Shown: positions 23,501-36,185 of the stretch, piece by piece
Numbering within the stretch: position 1 is the stretch's first letter
Layout: every line of letters begins with the position of its first letter
Source: Rhytidiadelphus loreus
Lineage: Eukaryota > Streptophyta > Bryopsida > Hypnales > Hylocomiaceae
Assembly (NCBI GenBank): GCA_947034895.1
Contig: OX344761.1
Location: forward strand, 27,664,863 to 27,728,862
Length of the DNA: 64,000 nucleotides
Direction: 5' to 3'
Notes under the pieces: generated by a model
Database searches by the model: none
Told to the model about the DNA's origin: nothing
Seen by the model: only the letters and a program-made list of their open reading frames with translations
Program-made: the position numbers and the translations under genes

Positions 23501-24780
23501 TATATAATATCTAAGTGATGCATTCTTTAGTGCATTGATATCTCCTTTCATTTGTGAATATATATAACTTTGATTAGTCTAAGAAGAAGAAATATAGAGA
23601 GTAATAAAACTTGATAAATTTCAGGTGTATTTACTTCATTATACATCCAAGTTTTGGCCCACTTAGAAATTAAACTTGGAAGGACGTTGAGGCCAAAAAA
23701 TGATTGATGAATGATTTTCAAGATTACTATAGAATGTGAAGTACACCTTTATTGGTCCAAAAATCAAATCATTTTTTGCTCCACTATCTTGGTAATAGGT
23801 CTTGTCCTGTAAAGTTGAAAGATTAGAATATAGTTTTCCTTTACCTCAATCCTAGTTTATACCATATCCGAAGTTGAGGGGGCAAAAAAATTTGAAGGTT
23901 TAGATTGGTTGAAATCAAGAAGTCTTTAGAAAACGATTTTACACCATGAAATGAGAGGTTGTATGTCTCCAAAAAGGTCCAATGACATAGGGCACACTTC
24001 TATCCCAAGTGGTAGGCAATTCCTCAAATTTTGAATTTATTGGAATTATAGTGAAACCTACCTCAAGGGTGTGGATTTGACTAAATTCTGGGGTCCTCAC
24101 TGAAAAATGCCATATGTACTATTGTTTTTTTACAATTCATACTTTCCTAGTAGTTTACACCAATCCAAAAGTTATGACCTTAGTAGGAAGACTTCTCAAT
24201 GGCAAATGAAGGGGCTTGGAGAGAAAGACTTCTTAAATTTTTTGGTGCAAACCGGGCCTTTGTGCAAACCACCACTTGGAACCTCATGTTTCATCAATGG
24301 GCAAAAAAAAGCTCTAGAAGACAAGAAGAGTTACATTGATGTCTTGCATGAGTAGGTGAGCAGAAAAGTAGGATTTCATGTTTCACCAACATCAGTGGAC
24401 AATCCCATTTGGTTGAGATTGGTCAATCTTTTAAGGAATTAATATGTGTGAAATTCTTAGTGAATCCCTCCCCATCCACATAAAAGTGCAGTTGCTCACT
24501 TGGACCCTATAGCTCCCGTATGAACTTTACCCACCGATGGTGCATGGCAGGAGGCCCTAAGTTAGGGCAAATTGAAGGATTTGAGTATCCTTTTGCAGGG
24601 ACAAGGAATTGAACCACTTACTAGGTTTATCAGGCTTTTTCACAAAGAACAAAGACATCATTCTCTTCTTCTAATTCTCTTGAGATAACCATTGTTGTAC
24701 AGTGCAAAGTAAGGCAAGAGTATTTTTTTTTAAAGAAAAAAATAAAGAAAAAAAGGCAAGAGTATGGCAAACATCACTGG
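20544..24780. other. Intergenic DNA, no gene recognised
   Basis: 20690-21340 is somewhat GC-richer, but its frames (for example 21133-21336) show no known domain. The rest is AT-rich. Near 23785-23822 lies an inverted copy of the AGGACAAGACCTAT-type motif seen at 15304. A low-complexity frame at 24107-24355 is not convincing. Confidence 0.4.
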
Positions 24781-24798
24781 GTTTGTGAGATTTCTAAC

Positions 24799-25455
24799 CC
24801 ATGCACTATCATAGCTCTACTCGACTTGGATTAAACCCTAAGTGCTTGACTTAAAGATAGACGCAAATTGGTTTTTTGAAAATTTACACTCAATAATTAA
24901 AACTCTTTCAACATATCTATATCATTGATTCATACAAATGGCATTGTTCTTCTTTCAATTGAAATTTTAGATGATTTTTATTACCCTACCTCAATGAATA
25001 TTAATGGAATAAAGTGCACTTTTTACATCATTCATTGTTCACCCTATGGATGGTTGAGCACTTACGGGAGGAGGGGAGGGACTTCAATGAAAGTCTCAAA
25101 CTTTTATTGTATGCAAAACTTGCTCGAACCCATGCTCTCATCATAGCTCTACTCGGCTTGGGTTAAACCCTAAGTGCTTGATCTAAAGATAGATATAAAT
25201 TGACTTTTTGAAAATTTAGGGTCAATAATCGAAACTCCTTCAACATATTTTTATCATTGATTTGTACAAATCAATATTCTTCTTCTTTCAGTTGAAATAT
25301 GAGATGATTTCTATTACCCTACCTCAATGAATATTAATGGGATAAAGTGTACTTTTTATGACATTCATCGTCCACCCAATGGATGGTTGAGCACTTAGGG
25401 GTGGTAGAAATTCAATGAAAGTCTCAATTTTTTTATTGTATGCAAAACTTTCTTG
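24799..25455. repeat. Tandem duplication, unit about 331 bp
   Basis: The block from about 24799 is repeated from about 25131. Both contain CATAGCTCTACTCG, TTAAACCCTAAGTGCTTGA, TACCTCAATGAATATTAATG and GGATGGTTGAGCACTTA in order, with scattered substitutions and small indels. A shorter relative of the second half lies at about 49838-49915. No conserved reading frame links the copies. Confidence 0.85.
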
Positions 25456-26309
25456 GAGCTACATAGAATTTCAATTTCAATGAATAGTATTATTTACATC
25501 TATCCCCTAAATGCCAAAGGCACCCCTGTATAGGTGTTAACAAAACCTTGAAGTTCAATAAAACCTTACCAAATTGTTATTCTTGGTATATATGTTTTAG
25601 GCATTTATTCCTTGAAGTCTACTTTAGCATCAAAATTCAATTTTGAATTTAAAAAAAAATTCTATTCAAGGTTTTGTATAAGGGTAACTATTGCAAATTA
25701 TGATTTTCTAATTTAAGGGCTTTGGAGATGAGCCTCAAATGCACCCTAGATCTTAAGGAAAAATCATAGTGAAAATTTGTTTGAAAATATTGTAGAGTAG
25801 ATTTTGAGAAGTTGTAAATTGATTATCAGTATGCATGTTTTTGTCTTTTAAACTCATATTTTTAACTTCCTTCATCTTGCTAAACTAATTTGCTCTTGAA
25901 TCCGTTCCAAGAATCCCATATCTTGTGGATGCAATATTCTTCATTTTGACATCTCTACTCACTTACATAATGTCCACAAATCTAGACACTTCAAAACTTT
26001 AGACTACAAATTTTACATTTATTTTCTCAAAACTTTGGACATCCCCCCATTTTGAAATTAATTACATACGAAGTAACCAACATTTAGGGTAAAACACTTC
26101 CATGCAATTTAGAATATAATAAGTTGCCTAGGCAAGTACAATGGGATTATTTGGGGTGGGGGAGAGGGGGAAAATAGTGCCAAATTGCATTAGAAAAAAT
26201 TATCCAGCTATAAATTGAGACAATTTGTGAAGTTTTTCATTAGAAGACTTCAAATTTAAAAAGAAATCTTGGATGAAATTGCCAGATTGCGGATGAAAAC
26301 AAAATTATA

Positions 26310-26506
26310 GATATGTGATATATGCTAATGTGATATTTCTATCCAATATGTAGATGAATGTTGAAAATTGGAACACCACTATAACATTTGATATCGCCAC
26401 TTTGACACTTCATAAAAACTGAAAAAACAAAAAGAAGCCCCGTTGAGTACTGAAATATCATAAAAACTGAAAAAACAAAAAGAAGCCCCGTTGAGTACTG
26501 AAATAG
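26310..26506. repeat. Dispersed repeat ending in a perfect 48-bp duplication
   Basis: At 26411-26506 a 48-bp unit beginning CATAAAAACTGAAAAAAC is present twice with no visible difference. The preceding 100 bp (CCAATATGTAGATGAATGTTG, CACCACTATAACATTT, CACTTTGACACTTCATAAAA) recurs near 46125-46205. There, an AAT microsatellite takes the place of the 48-bp duplication. Confidence 0.85.
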
Positions 26507-26944
26507 GCATTGACCAATTCCCTAAATTAGGTGTACAATACAAAGAGTATCTACAAATGGGGGAGTCCATCCGAGCAAGTACTCTGACAATCTAAGATAA
26601 GCCCAACGTCCTTTGGTCTTCTGCAGAGGTCCTATACCCCCGTGGGACCGCACCTATGACCGAGGGTTTTAATTAGCCCAGGTTCTCTGGCTTGGTCTCA
26701 CGTGAGCCTGCGACAGCTGTCTCAGTATCATTGGAGGAGTGATTTTTTGTTTTTGTTTTGGGGAGGAGTGATTTGGAGTCTCATGTACCTGGACACAAAA
26801 AGTGGCGGGGCCCTCCCGGGAGGTCCAGTGATTTGATGATCGTCCATTCTTGGGCACACTCAACACCTCCAATGCGGATAATATTGGGTTGTGTGTGATA
26901 AATATATAAATGTTTTTTTTCCCATTCTAGTGAATGTAGGGTAT

Positions 26945-27265
26945 GGCTTTATTTGATTTTTAGGATCAGTAGGATTGTCCCCGGAGACTTCTTTCTATTC
27001 ACACTAGGCTAATTTATCTTACTACACTAATAATGAAATTTAGTCTTAAACCACACTAATTGATGAACCACACTAATTGATGTGGATAATATGGGGTTAT
27101 ATATATTTTATTTTTCATACCATTGATGGAGGGTTCATCACAATGACTTTATTTTATTTTTGGAATCAACAGGATTGTCCGTGTAGCCTTCTATTCTCAT
27201 AGCATAGTTCTAATTCACAAAGACCAATTTATCTTACTACACTAATAAGTAAAATTTAGTATTAA
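26945..27265. repeat. Tandem duplication, unit about 199 bp
   Basis: Blocks beginning near 26950 and 27149 share AGGATTGTCC, AATTTATCTTACTACACTAATAA and AAATTTAGT in the same order. Divergence is moderate and no coding frame is preserved. Confidence 0.6.
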
Positions 27266-27280
27266 TTCACACTACAGCTA

Positions 27281-27432
27281 TTGATCTGAAAATGCTACAA
27301 GTTTTTACTCTTGATGAATTTCTGAAAACTATGTTTACAAAGATCCCCCACTTTGAATAGCTTATTGATATCTATGCTCTTGGTAAAAATGTTCATCAAG
27401 TAGTAAAAACTTGTAGCATTCTCAAATCAATA
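27281..27432. repeat. Inverted repeat (hairpin-forming unit)
   Basis: Arms of about 42 bp at 27281-27322 and 27388-27432 are inverse: ATGCTACAAGTTTTTACT pairs with AGTAAAAACTTGTAGCAT, followed by TTGATGAA with TTCATCAA. A similar single arm occurs near 7635. It is probably a small MITE or one of its ends. Confidence 0.65.
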
Positions 27433-27499
27433 AATTCCATTATTAGAATAGTAAGGGTGCAAAAGTAGTGTCCATGTGAAATTGGAGAGACGGATATCT

Positions 27500-29335
27500 A
27501 ATTCTTTTTGGTTGGAAATTGGTATTTTGATAGATTCATCATACCAATATAACTAGATGGTAATGACCATCTTTAGGTCTATATTGTAACAATATGAATG
27601 AAAATTTGTATGAATTGAATCAATATTTCCATCATCTACATGAGGATCATCATTTGAATTTTGAACCTCCCTTACAAGAATAGTAAATGTACCATTTATG
27701 ACAAGTTAAGTAGGTGTAATGAATCTCCAATTGAAAATTAGTGTGATATAATAATGTTTGGGGTTGTAGTAATTTGGTAGTAATGAATACCTCAATGGTA
27801 TCTCTAAAGAGAACAATTGGTAATTTCTATACAATGATGTTGTAATTTGATATTGTGCAATGAGCATGAACGTGGCTAATAACATCGACGCCATGGTGCT
27901 ATAGATAGTTTAATAATAGGAATCATGCTCAAATGTTTATTTAGATGATTGTATGTGTAACCATCTTATGAGAAGCTTCCTAATTTTTGCCCACAAACAT
28001 AGAGGAGGCTAAGAATATATTGTTGTTAGTGAGATTCACTTAACTACTTTATCTTTTCCTAATCCATCACCTTTAAGTATTTTTTTCCATAAAAATTCCC
28101 TTTCTTTTTCTACTAAAGGTCTTTGTATTTTTCAAGATTTTTTCTTGAGTCCCCCAATTCCCCTCTTGCATGCCCTCCATTGCAAGTGCTTTTGTACTAT
28201 GTACATTCATGGTTTCCAAAACCCACTTCAAAGACAACCTTAAACTTGGAACTCTCATAAACTTTAGTTTGAATCATGAAAGATGTACAATGTGAGAAAA
28301 GTACTTTGTTGTCACAAACTTATAATCTTCATATATGTGATGTGACTTTTTGACCATGTCTTTTATAGGAAATAGACATAATATTCTATATCTACATATT
28401 GCTCCCACCTTCTCATTTCATCACATTCACCTTTTAAGGAACCTATCATTACACATACCATGTGCCCTTTCTTAGATATGAGGTGCATTGCTGTGATATT
28501 GTTTACTCATCAAAATTGCCAAATAGAGGCTCGTTTGAGGTGTTACCCACATGATATCTAAGAGCATTTCCACTCCACTCCCTCAAAACTTTGGAGGCCA
28601 AAATCTCCTCAAAGAGAAATAACTCCAACCTCTTTTTGAGGTTGCTGTGTGTCAGAATCTGTTCATCTTGAGTTGTACGTCAAGCCTGAAAGGCTAAAGA
28701 GCAGAATGGCAGACCAACCTCTCTCCCTCCCATTCCCAAATAGCCTAGTATGTACAGTACATACAGCACAGTACTGTATATAAGTACCGTACTCTGAATC
28801 CCCATACCTCAAACTTGTAGGTGCAGAATGGAAAGAGCACACCCACCCAGCGTTGCTGTAAAGTGCACAGTTCACAAACGGATTCTCCATCAAGTAGGTG
28901 AATATCCTTCAATATTGAATGAGGACGAAGCAATGTACCGCAGTAACATTAATATACTCTTTTTCAACTTTCTAGACTAGGATGTGCATTCATCATCACA
29001 CATTCTGCATCGATTCAATTGTGAACAGACTGACAACTACCCGACTTGGCTGTATACAGGTATGAGAAACCTTACTCAAACGTCAACAATCTGTTGAGCA
29101 ACTTGCTGCAGTTTCTCTAGACTCAGCAAGTATATATACACAATTTTCAATTTGAGTGCCATTTGAATCACGACAGGATTCTCCTAGAGTTTTCTCCGCA
29201 GCCACAATCCTAGCTTGTACCCATGATGCCCCCCCCCCACTTAAAATCCCATCTCTGCAACTTGGAAAAACTTGCTTCTTAAACGGTCTGTTGTGTAAAC
29301 AATTGTGGAAAGAGTCCAACATTAACTTGGATTTT
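27500..29335. other. Intergenic DNA 3' of the transporter gene
   Basis: A GAGCATTTCCACTCC string at about 28564 resembles a Harbinger-type left end, but no right partner was found. Short frames (28663-28933) look like chance. Part of 28980-29335 may be 3' untranslated sequence of the gene that stops at 29336. Confidence 0.4.
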
Positions 29336-32300
29336 TCACACCTTGATGATATGTGTGAGCTCAAGGATGTTGATGGAAGCAATGCTGCCGACGCAGATGA
29401 CACCAAACATGCACATCCCAACTACTGCGGCCTTCTTTGTGGTGCTCATCTCCTCCTTATGTAACCTGTTCATAAAATGAGAATCCAAGCATGTCAGTAG
29501 ACGTGGGCGTGAATTCTATTTATGTGGCACAGCCACAGTTATTTCAGCAACCTTGCAACTGAATTCAAAGGAACTGCGAAGAGAGAGCCTCGTCAATTGA
29601 CTCCAGAATCATGTTCTAAAGGTAACCAATTCAATTGATCATATTGTGAAAAAATTTAGTCAAGATGAAGGCCAAATTCAAATTCACCAAAATCAGTGAA
29701 GACCGATTTTGAGCAAGTCACATGACGATGCAACCATGGTCAGCTGATTTCTAAATATAGAATAAAACAGAAATTCGATTACCACCAACATTCTTTACAA
29801 TAGTGTGTACCTACGGTGAACATTTCAAAACTTTTGAGTGCGCTGTCATTTTTTATGAATTTCCTTCACTTTATCTCCAAAAATTGACGTTAACTTCAAA
29901 TCTTCACAAACATATCTAAATTTTTTATGATTAATAGAAGGCATATGATTTCATTTATGGAAAATGATTTCCATGTAGTTATAGTGACCAATGCGGTTCC
30001 AAATTTGAAAATTATTGAAGTTTCATAACGTGGTAATAGACCCGTCCTTTCAGGATGAAAACGAGTGACTATTGACCACAACTGTCACGTTCAGAACAAC
30101 GATTCAGCCCTTACTCCATGTTGTCTGAACCTTGGACTAAGAATGCCTTTAAGAAAACAGACTGTGCACAACACTACTAATATCAATGCCTTCGCATACG
30201 GGGGTGAGATGAGTTGCTCACTTGTAGTAGAAAAGGGACGGAAGAAGGAGGGATACTGAAACGGAGCACACTCCTCCAACAATAGATTCCACACTCCCCA
30301 GCACATTGTACCTGGACAGCATCACAACATCAAATTGTTTAGACCATAAATGGAGCCTGTTAAACGCACTCCAGGAATTATCTCAAGTGCAAACAGAGGT
30401 TATCGTGAACGTACGCAAGGTAGGCCACGACGTAAGCCAGACCCAGCACTACCGTCCTTGTAATTAAATCAGCTACACCTGCAATGATAGAACCCTGATC
30501 AGATCTTGCTGCAAATTCTAGCAAAGGATTCAATCTCCAAACATAGAGATTATACTTCCTCGTTTTGAATGCTTCAAAATAAAAATAGATTGAAAAACAT
30601 AGTCTTGCTACACTTGCTAACAATTTCTCCCCGAGATGAGCTGTTTTAATACCTGGATGATGGGAACTTGCGGATCTCGAGATCAAGTCCACTATTAATT
30701 CCGCCATCACATACGTCAAAGCCTGCAACCATAAGTAAACACGTTAGAAGATGCTCATAGAATTTCATACAAATTGGTTGTGATTAGGACCACCAAGGTA
30801 AACAAAGCAATTGCTTTAGCAAGTATATTCTTGCAGATGGCTAGAAAATCAGCAACCAAAAGCAGGGAAGGCACTCTCCAGACATGTATACGAATATATA
30901 GAAGTGGCTGAAGTCGTTGGAAATTTGAATGCAAATAAATCCAAGAGGCTTGCAGAACTTACAGGAATTGTGGAGTAAGCGCTCATTGCCACCAAGACAG
31001 TGACCAACTCGTTGATAGTAATCCTTAATGTCCCAAGTCTCAGCAGGACAAACCCCGTCACCCCAGATGCTTCATTAAGGTTCGCTGTCACCAACACCTG
31101 CGTGGCACCGCCAAAGTAGAAATACGAAATAGACCCCATGGTGGCATACCTGGAACCCAGCAGCTTGTAAGTATAGTGGAAAAATGGAAGCTGTTTTGAA
31201 GAAAACTAAAATGACATCCTAGCACAGTCAATGACTTGCAATTGGTACCACCGGTGTCACTTTCATCTAGGCCCCTAACTCACGAAACATTTTTGGAGCT
31301 CGATAATGTCCAAATATGGAGCATACAGACTGAAGGAGGGAAGACGTACAAGAGGAACATTGATAAAAATGCAAAGTTTAGGCAATTCTCGAAATTTTGT
31401 GGGTTCTTCATACTTCTTCGCATTGAAGGTAAGCCCGCGTGACCTGTGTCAAGGACTGTACGTTTAGGAACCGCAGGAGCTTGTCAAGCAATCAATCTAG
31501 AAACCACTTTCAATTTGAAACGATCAAGAAAGTACACGATTAAAATGGAATCGAGTATACCAGAAAGGGAGACAACCAGAATGCCTGTTGCAATTGGAAA
31601 ATGTGCCCAATTGACGTTTTCATGAACTGCACTGGAGCTGTCATGCACTGCCTCACGGTTTGGATCCACAGCATATGATATCACCACAACTGTCCCCAAG
31701 CACGAGGTTAGCATTTTGAATTAAAAAATCAGCTATTCAAAATAAGATGGAAAAAGAACAAAACAAACCTGTGGTCAGAAGCAAAGACGACAGGACCCCG
31801 GAGACGCTTATGGATGTCAGCCGTGAAAAAGTTCGAATCCAGATAGCTGGTAGCATGATAACGGTGCTTCCTATAATCACAGCATCCCTGCAAAAGCAAA
31901 AAATTATAGCAAACATTACATGGGTCCATGTAGGCTGAGCATCAACAGCCAAGAAGCCATGTCTGCGAAAACCAACCTTGAAGATAAGCACATGGAACCC
32001 AGACACAAGGCTCCTGGAGGCAGAAGCATCTCAATGGACTGCCAGACAATGATCAAGCACATGCATGACGCTCCAAAAAACTCCGCCAGCACCATCACCA
32101 TCACCTATCACCATCCGCATCACCTTTTCCCGCATCAATTTCGGTCCTAGATCAGCCCAAATAACCCCTTTCCTCATTCGCTGGTGTGTAGTTGAAACAA
32201 AGTCTCAAAATATCTACTACTAGATTCACAACGTTATTAATGGTAAATTTGCGTTACACTAACATAAACTTGAACTTGAACTCAACATGAGAACTGTATG

Positions 32301-33348
32301 AATCTAATGCTTACTAACTGAATATAAATAAACTCTCTTAATCGAGTAGGGGTCATTACTAATGAACAGGAACAAACAGGTAGATACTTGACCAATTACT
32401 AGGACATTATGAAGAGAGACTACACCTTTAAAGTTTCAAAGTAAACACAGAAATAGAGGTTGCACATAACGTTTCACACTTGGTAATCTGACCCTGATTT
32501 GACATGAAACTTGAAAAGAGAGGTCATTAGGTCGACGTCTACCATCCAGTGACCCAGATTGCCCATTGCTGTGGTACCCAAATTCGGGTACGATTGCACC
32601 ATGGTTCTAGGCATCTTCTCGAATGACCAACATATGAGCTTCGCTGAGTAAGCAAACATAAAGCTCGCCACTGCCAACACCACCTACACGTCCCAGTCTT
32701 TGGAATTAGAAAGCCTCACCAAGATGTAGGGTTAATAATAACGATCCATAATAGTATCAGTAGCGAGCAATTCTGAACATGGTTAAACGTAATACTCACG
32801 AGCATGTCAAGATTGAGGATAGCATTTGGTTCGTACCAAACTGATCCACCCCCCAAGACGAAAAGCATAACCCAAGCTCAGTAACCCTACGCCAACATAG
32901 AGATTCACCTGCAGCCAAATCCAAACTTTAGCACTGGTACTGGGAGATCACAAGCTAATAAAACACAATCAATAAGGAACTCTGTACTTCTGTAGATTGT
33001 ACAGAGTGCCAAGAGATAAAGAAAAGAAGGAATTAGGTTGCAACCCTTATAGCAAGACCTTATAGCAACCAAGAAGGACTATATAATGACCTAATCCAAC
33101 AAGCATTCGGAAATGGCACTTACAATGTTTAAAATGGTCTGCGTATCCGATTGCAACACGCCCACTGGCCCATCGTCAAAAGACTCCAGCAAGTCCAACT
33201 TGGTTGTGGAAGGGGCGCATGCTGTTCGACTGGTTTTATTCTCCTTGTCGACTCCAATCCAGTCCCCATGCTCCTCGTCATACGACGTTCCTTCGTGACC
33301 TTCTAATAACGCAGCTTTCGTGTCGTTTTCCTCTTGAAATGTCGCCAT
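29336..33348 (-). CDS. AAAP-family amino-acid transporter (vacuolar AVT1-like), 12 exons
   Basis: Predicted multi-pass membrane transporter of the amino acid/auxin permease family (Aa_trans), closest in layout to plant vacuolar AVT1-type carriers. These exchange neutral amino acids across the tonoplast. Exons in transcript order: 33348-33124, 32908-32837, 32683-32543, 32104-31977, 31887-31769, 31689-31561, 31329-31284, 31149-30963, 30722-30653, 30478-30415, 30311-30222, 29465-29336. All junctions are GT-AG and phases agree, giving 466 residues. A soluble acidic N-terminus of about 70 residues precedes the signature VNLYVGVGLLSLGYAFRLGG (76-95). Later landmarks are SYPNLG (about 131), LAEFFGASC (about 152), LPAIWIR, LISRSASSHHPG, SLLLPSLFYYKLHKEE and a final hydrophobic helix. 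Exon 4's donor (GTTGGT) and exon 7 are the weakest parts. Substrate and membrane are inferred from family. Confidence 0.85.
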
Positions 33349-34200
33349 AGCTGTGCCCCACACAACAACAGAAACAAGAAGAAATGTAGGTTTCTTTCCT
33401 GCTTTTGTGGACTAGGTTCCATTTTGCAAGTCCACGCAGTCTCAACGACAATTTCACGGAAAGCAACCCCCCACGTTGCATTCACTGCATCCTCATGAAA
33501 TGCCCTAATCTTGACTGACCTCGCACTTGCAATTCGCAATGCCTACACACTTTTCATAAATCCGTCCATACAATCACGAAACAAACTGAAGTGACAGAAC
33601 TGAAGTTTCTATCCCGCTTCCCGAAATTGGACTAGGTTTACAATTTGCATGTCCATACAATCTCAATTCATAATTTCATGAAGAACAACACCCCATCCTT
33701 GTCAGAACCATTCACAGCACCCTTATAAAGAACCCTAACCTTGACGCCCCCAATTCTCAACTCCTAATAAACCTTTTTTTCTTCTCCTGGTCAGAAACCC
33801 GAGAATACAATCACAAGCATAATTGACGTAAGAATCCATTCGCATTGGCTACAATCAAGTAACTCTCACCACGTCTCTCCTTGAAATCCAACCTTGAAAT
33901 CAAAAGAAAGCCAAAGAGATTGCAATAGCACACACAAATGCTGCCCAAAGAGAAGAAGAGATCTCCCATCTCACCATGAAAATCTCCTTGCCAACTGCGC
34001 TTGAATCTCCTTGCCAATTTTTCAACCCTTACCCAAACTCCAGAAAGAAGAGCAGCACGCAGTCGGAGATCGTTCGATCTCTCCCGACTTCCCCTCCCAT
34101 CAAAATGAGACTTTTAAATCACTTCCAAGGCTTCCCTGAGCTCAAGAACCCAATTGGGAGACTAAAGCTCGGACCAGCTTCAGGTTGTTGACAGCAACAT
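33349..34200 (-). promoter_or_regulatory. Upstream region and likely 5' leader of the transporter gene
   Basis: Composition here is more balanced than in the surrounding DNA, as for the other two genes. Small frames are present on both strands, but none forms a recognisable protein. I could not locate a TATA box or transcription start with confidence. Confidence 0.3.
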
Positions 34201-34258
34201 TTGTGGACTATAAGAGAACATGTGTGGACTGGGAGAGAACATTTGTGGACTGAGAGAA
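34196..34258. repeat. Short tandem repeat, about 3 units
   Basis: Three units of about 22-24 bp, each containing TTGTGGACT or TGTGGACT followed by GAGAGAACA or similar, stand just upstream of the transporter locus. Confidence 0.7.
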
Positions 34259-34259
34259 A

Positions 34260-35154
34260 CAGAGTGGAATCACGCAAAGGAAACAATAGTATTGGTGGCG
34301 TGTTTGGCTGCCTCTCATTTCAACGTCTACAATAGTGTCTTTGTTCTTTCCTCTCATCTGCATGTGCTTTAGATGCGACATGGGAAAATGGGAGGCCTTT
34401 CTGCCGGTGATGACGGAGCTGCTACAGTCAGCGGATGGCGTCAGGACAGGGGGACTGACTGGCTTGCCAGTGGGGACGGATGGGACTCTGTTAACTGAAG
34501 GCAGGGTCAAGTAAACTTATGTTCCCAAAAGTGAGCCCTAAGAGAATCCGGAGAAAAGGTAGATGCACTCTCTTCAAGGTGTGAACATTGAAACTAGGCA
34601 CGATTTTAGAAAATCTATCAATTAAATTTTGACCTCTACCGGGACCCCAGGGTCAAATTCGTTAGGCCCCATCCAAAATGATTTATTTATAAGGTAGAGA
34701 AGCCTATTACCACTTTGATTTGGAATTTGAATATCTTCGGGCCAATTACAAGAGGGTCATAGATTTTTTTTAGAGGTGTGCATTTGTTTCATGGATCAAA
34801 TCCAAGTGGAAATATAATTTTTTGATTAAAATTGTAATTTCTTGTAAATTTTTGAAGCGGTCTATTGTGAAATTACAAAACTACCCTTAAAGTGGAGTCA
34901 TAAATGTCCCATAAACAATCCATAACCAACTTTCTATGTACCTAATGGCATTTAAGTACTCACTAGTACTGGAATTGACACATTATCCCATTTTGACATT
35001 AATGCATTGGTTTTGTCAAAATCTTCAATAGATTTGAATACTTTTTTGGACATATTTGGATGTTTTTCTAGACGGAATTGGAGCCAAAAGTAGGTGATGG
35101 AATTGGGTAGTAAACAAAATTGGATTAGTCTACTTTAGGTTGAATTTCCATTTG
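34260..35154. other. Intergenic DNA
   Basis: A 100-codon minus-strand frame (34208-34510) lies in a GC-richer patch but has no recognisable domain. The remainder is AT-rich and featureless. Confidence 0.4.
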
Positions 35155-35741
35155 TTAACTCCTAAATGACCGAATGACCATTGAACATACACAAGCTTGA
35201 GTGATCTTGAGTAGGTGCATATGGAGTCATTTTTTAATGGGCATTTTAAATTTTTGGACAAAAAGTGTGAATATGTATCCCTTGAGTGGGAATGTAATTT
35301 TTTTCCTTGATCAAGTGCCCATATCAAAAGTTATGCTACCCTAAACTTTGGGGGTAGCCTAAGTAACTTTGAGTAGCATGTGCAAAACTCCTCCAATAGT
35401 TCTGAAATTTGTTAGGTATGTAACTTACATGATACAAGATGCAAATGTAAAAAAAAGAACCATGAATAGTGTAAAAATCTCACTTCAATAGGCATTAAAG
35501 TCTGTTGGCCTTGTCGGGCAAGATTAAAAAAAAAATCTTCTAACTTCAAACATTATAATCTTTCAATTTGTGCGGTAAAAGTTTTTGAAATTTTTTCCAC
35601 ACATTCCTCTAGTAGTCTAGTACAAATTTGTATAGTTGAGTTTTGAAAAAAACTTTCTTTTTCATTTTTTCTCAATGCCCTAAAAAGTGACAATTTTTCA
35701 CAATTTGTGCCTAAAACATGCCTCAGTCTTTTAGGGGTTAA
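35155..35741. mobile_element. TTAA-flanked element, short relative (587 bp)
   Basis: Opens TTAACTCCTAAATGACCG and closes CAGTCTTTTAGGGGTTAA. The reverse complement of the right end, TTAACCCCTAAAAGACTG, matches the left with four mismatches. Both ends carry TTAA and nothing longer is duplicated outside. The interior differs from the 930-950 bp copies, so it may be a sister subfamily sharing the same ends. No coding frame. Confidence 0.65.
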
Positions 35742-35884
35742 TCCGATTTAGAGTTTCTAGATACTTCATTTGGAAGGGTTCAGAATATTTCATGGTAATC
35801 TTGTAAGTGGGGATCAAAGCAATGTATTACACATATAGTGGTAAGGATCTATTGAACTAATTTGGACTTGTGTAGTTGAACTAC

Positions 35885-36175
35885 CAATGGTGCTAGTATG
35901 TGAGTCTAGAAATGTGAGCCTACAAGCCTTGAGCCTAGGCACATAGGTACTCTACAACTATTGGAGATGTCTATAACATACATACTTATAATATAAGCAT
36001 CCTATAACTATAGAAGGTGTCTATAATATAAATATCATGTAACCATGGAAGGTGCTTATAACATAGACACCTATAATATAAACACCCTATAACTTTGGAA
36101 GGTGCCTATAACATAAGAGCTTAGGCTCCTATGCTCATGGGCTCAAGATCCTAGGGTCACATAATAGCATCCGTG
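35885..36175. mobile_element. MULE-like MITE with 10-bp target duplication
   Basis: A perfect 10-bp direct repeat GTTGAACTAC borders the unit (35875-35884 and 36176-36185), within the 9-11 bp expected for Mutator-like elements. The ends are inverse: TGCTAGTATGTGAGTCTAG on the left corresponds to TGCTATTATGTGACCCTAG read inward from the right. The middle contains a minisatellite (about 35945-36115) of degenerate units with GGAAGGTG, CTATAACATA and ACCCTATAACT. No protein is encoded. Confidence 0.82.
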
Positions 36176-36185
36176 GTTGAACTAC

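Noticed and set aside
29083..29421. 112-codon minus-strand frame overlapping the transporter's last exon
   Set aside because: It is another frame of the same strand; the exon 29465-29336 in the adjacent frame continues the transporter in phase and ends in a family-like tail.
35945..36115. Stand-alone satellite array
   Set aside because: The array is bounded by the terminal inverted repeats and 10-bp duplication of a MULE-like MITE, so it is part of that element.
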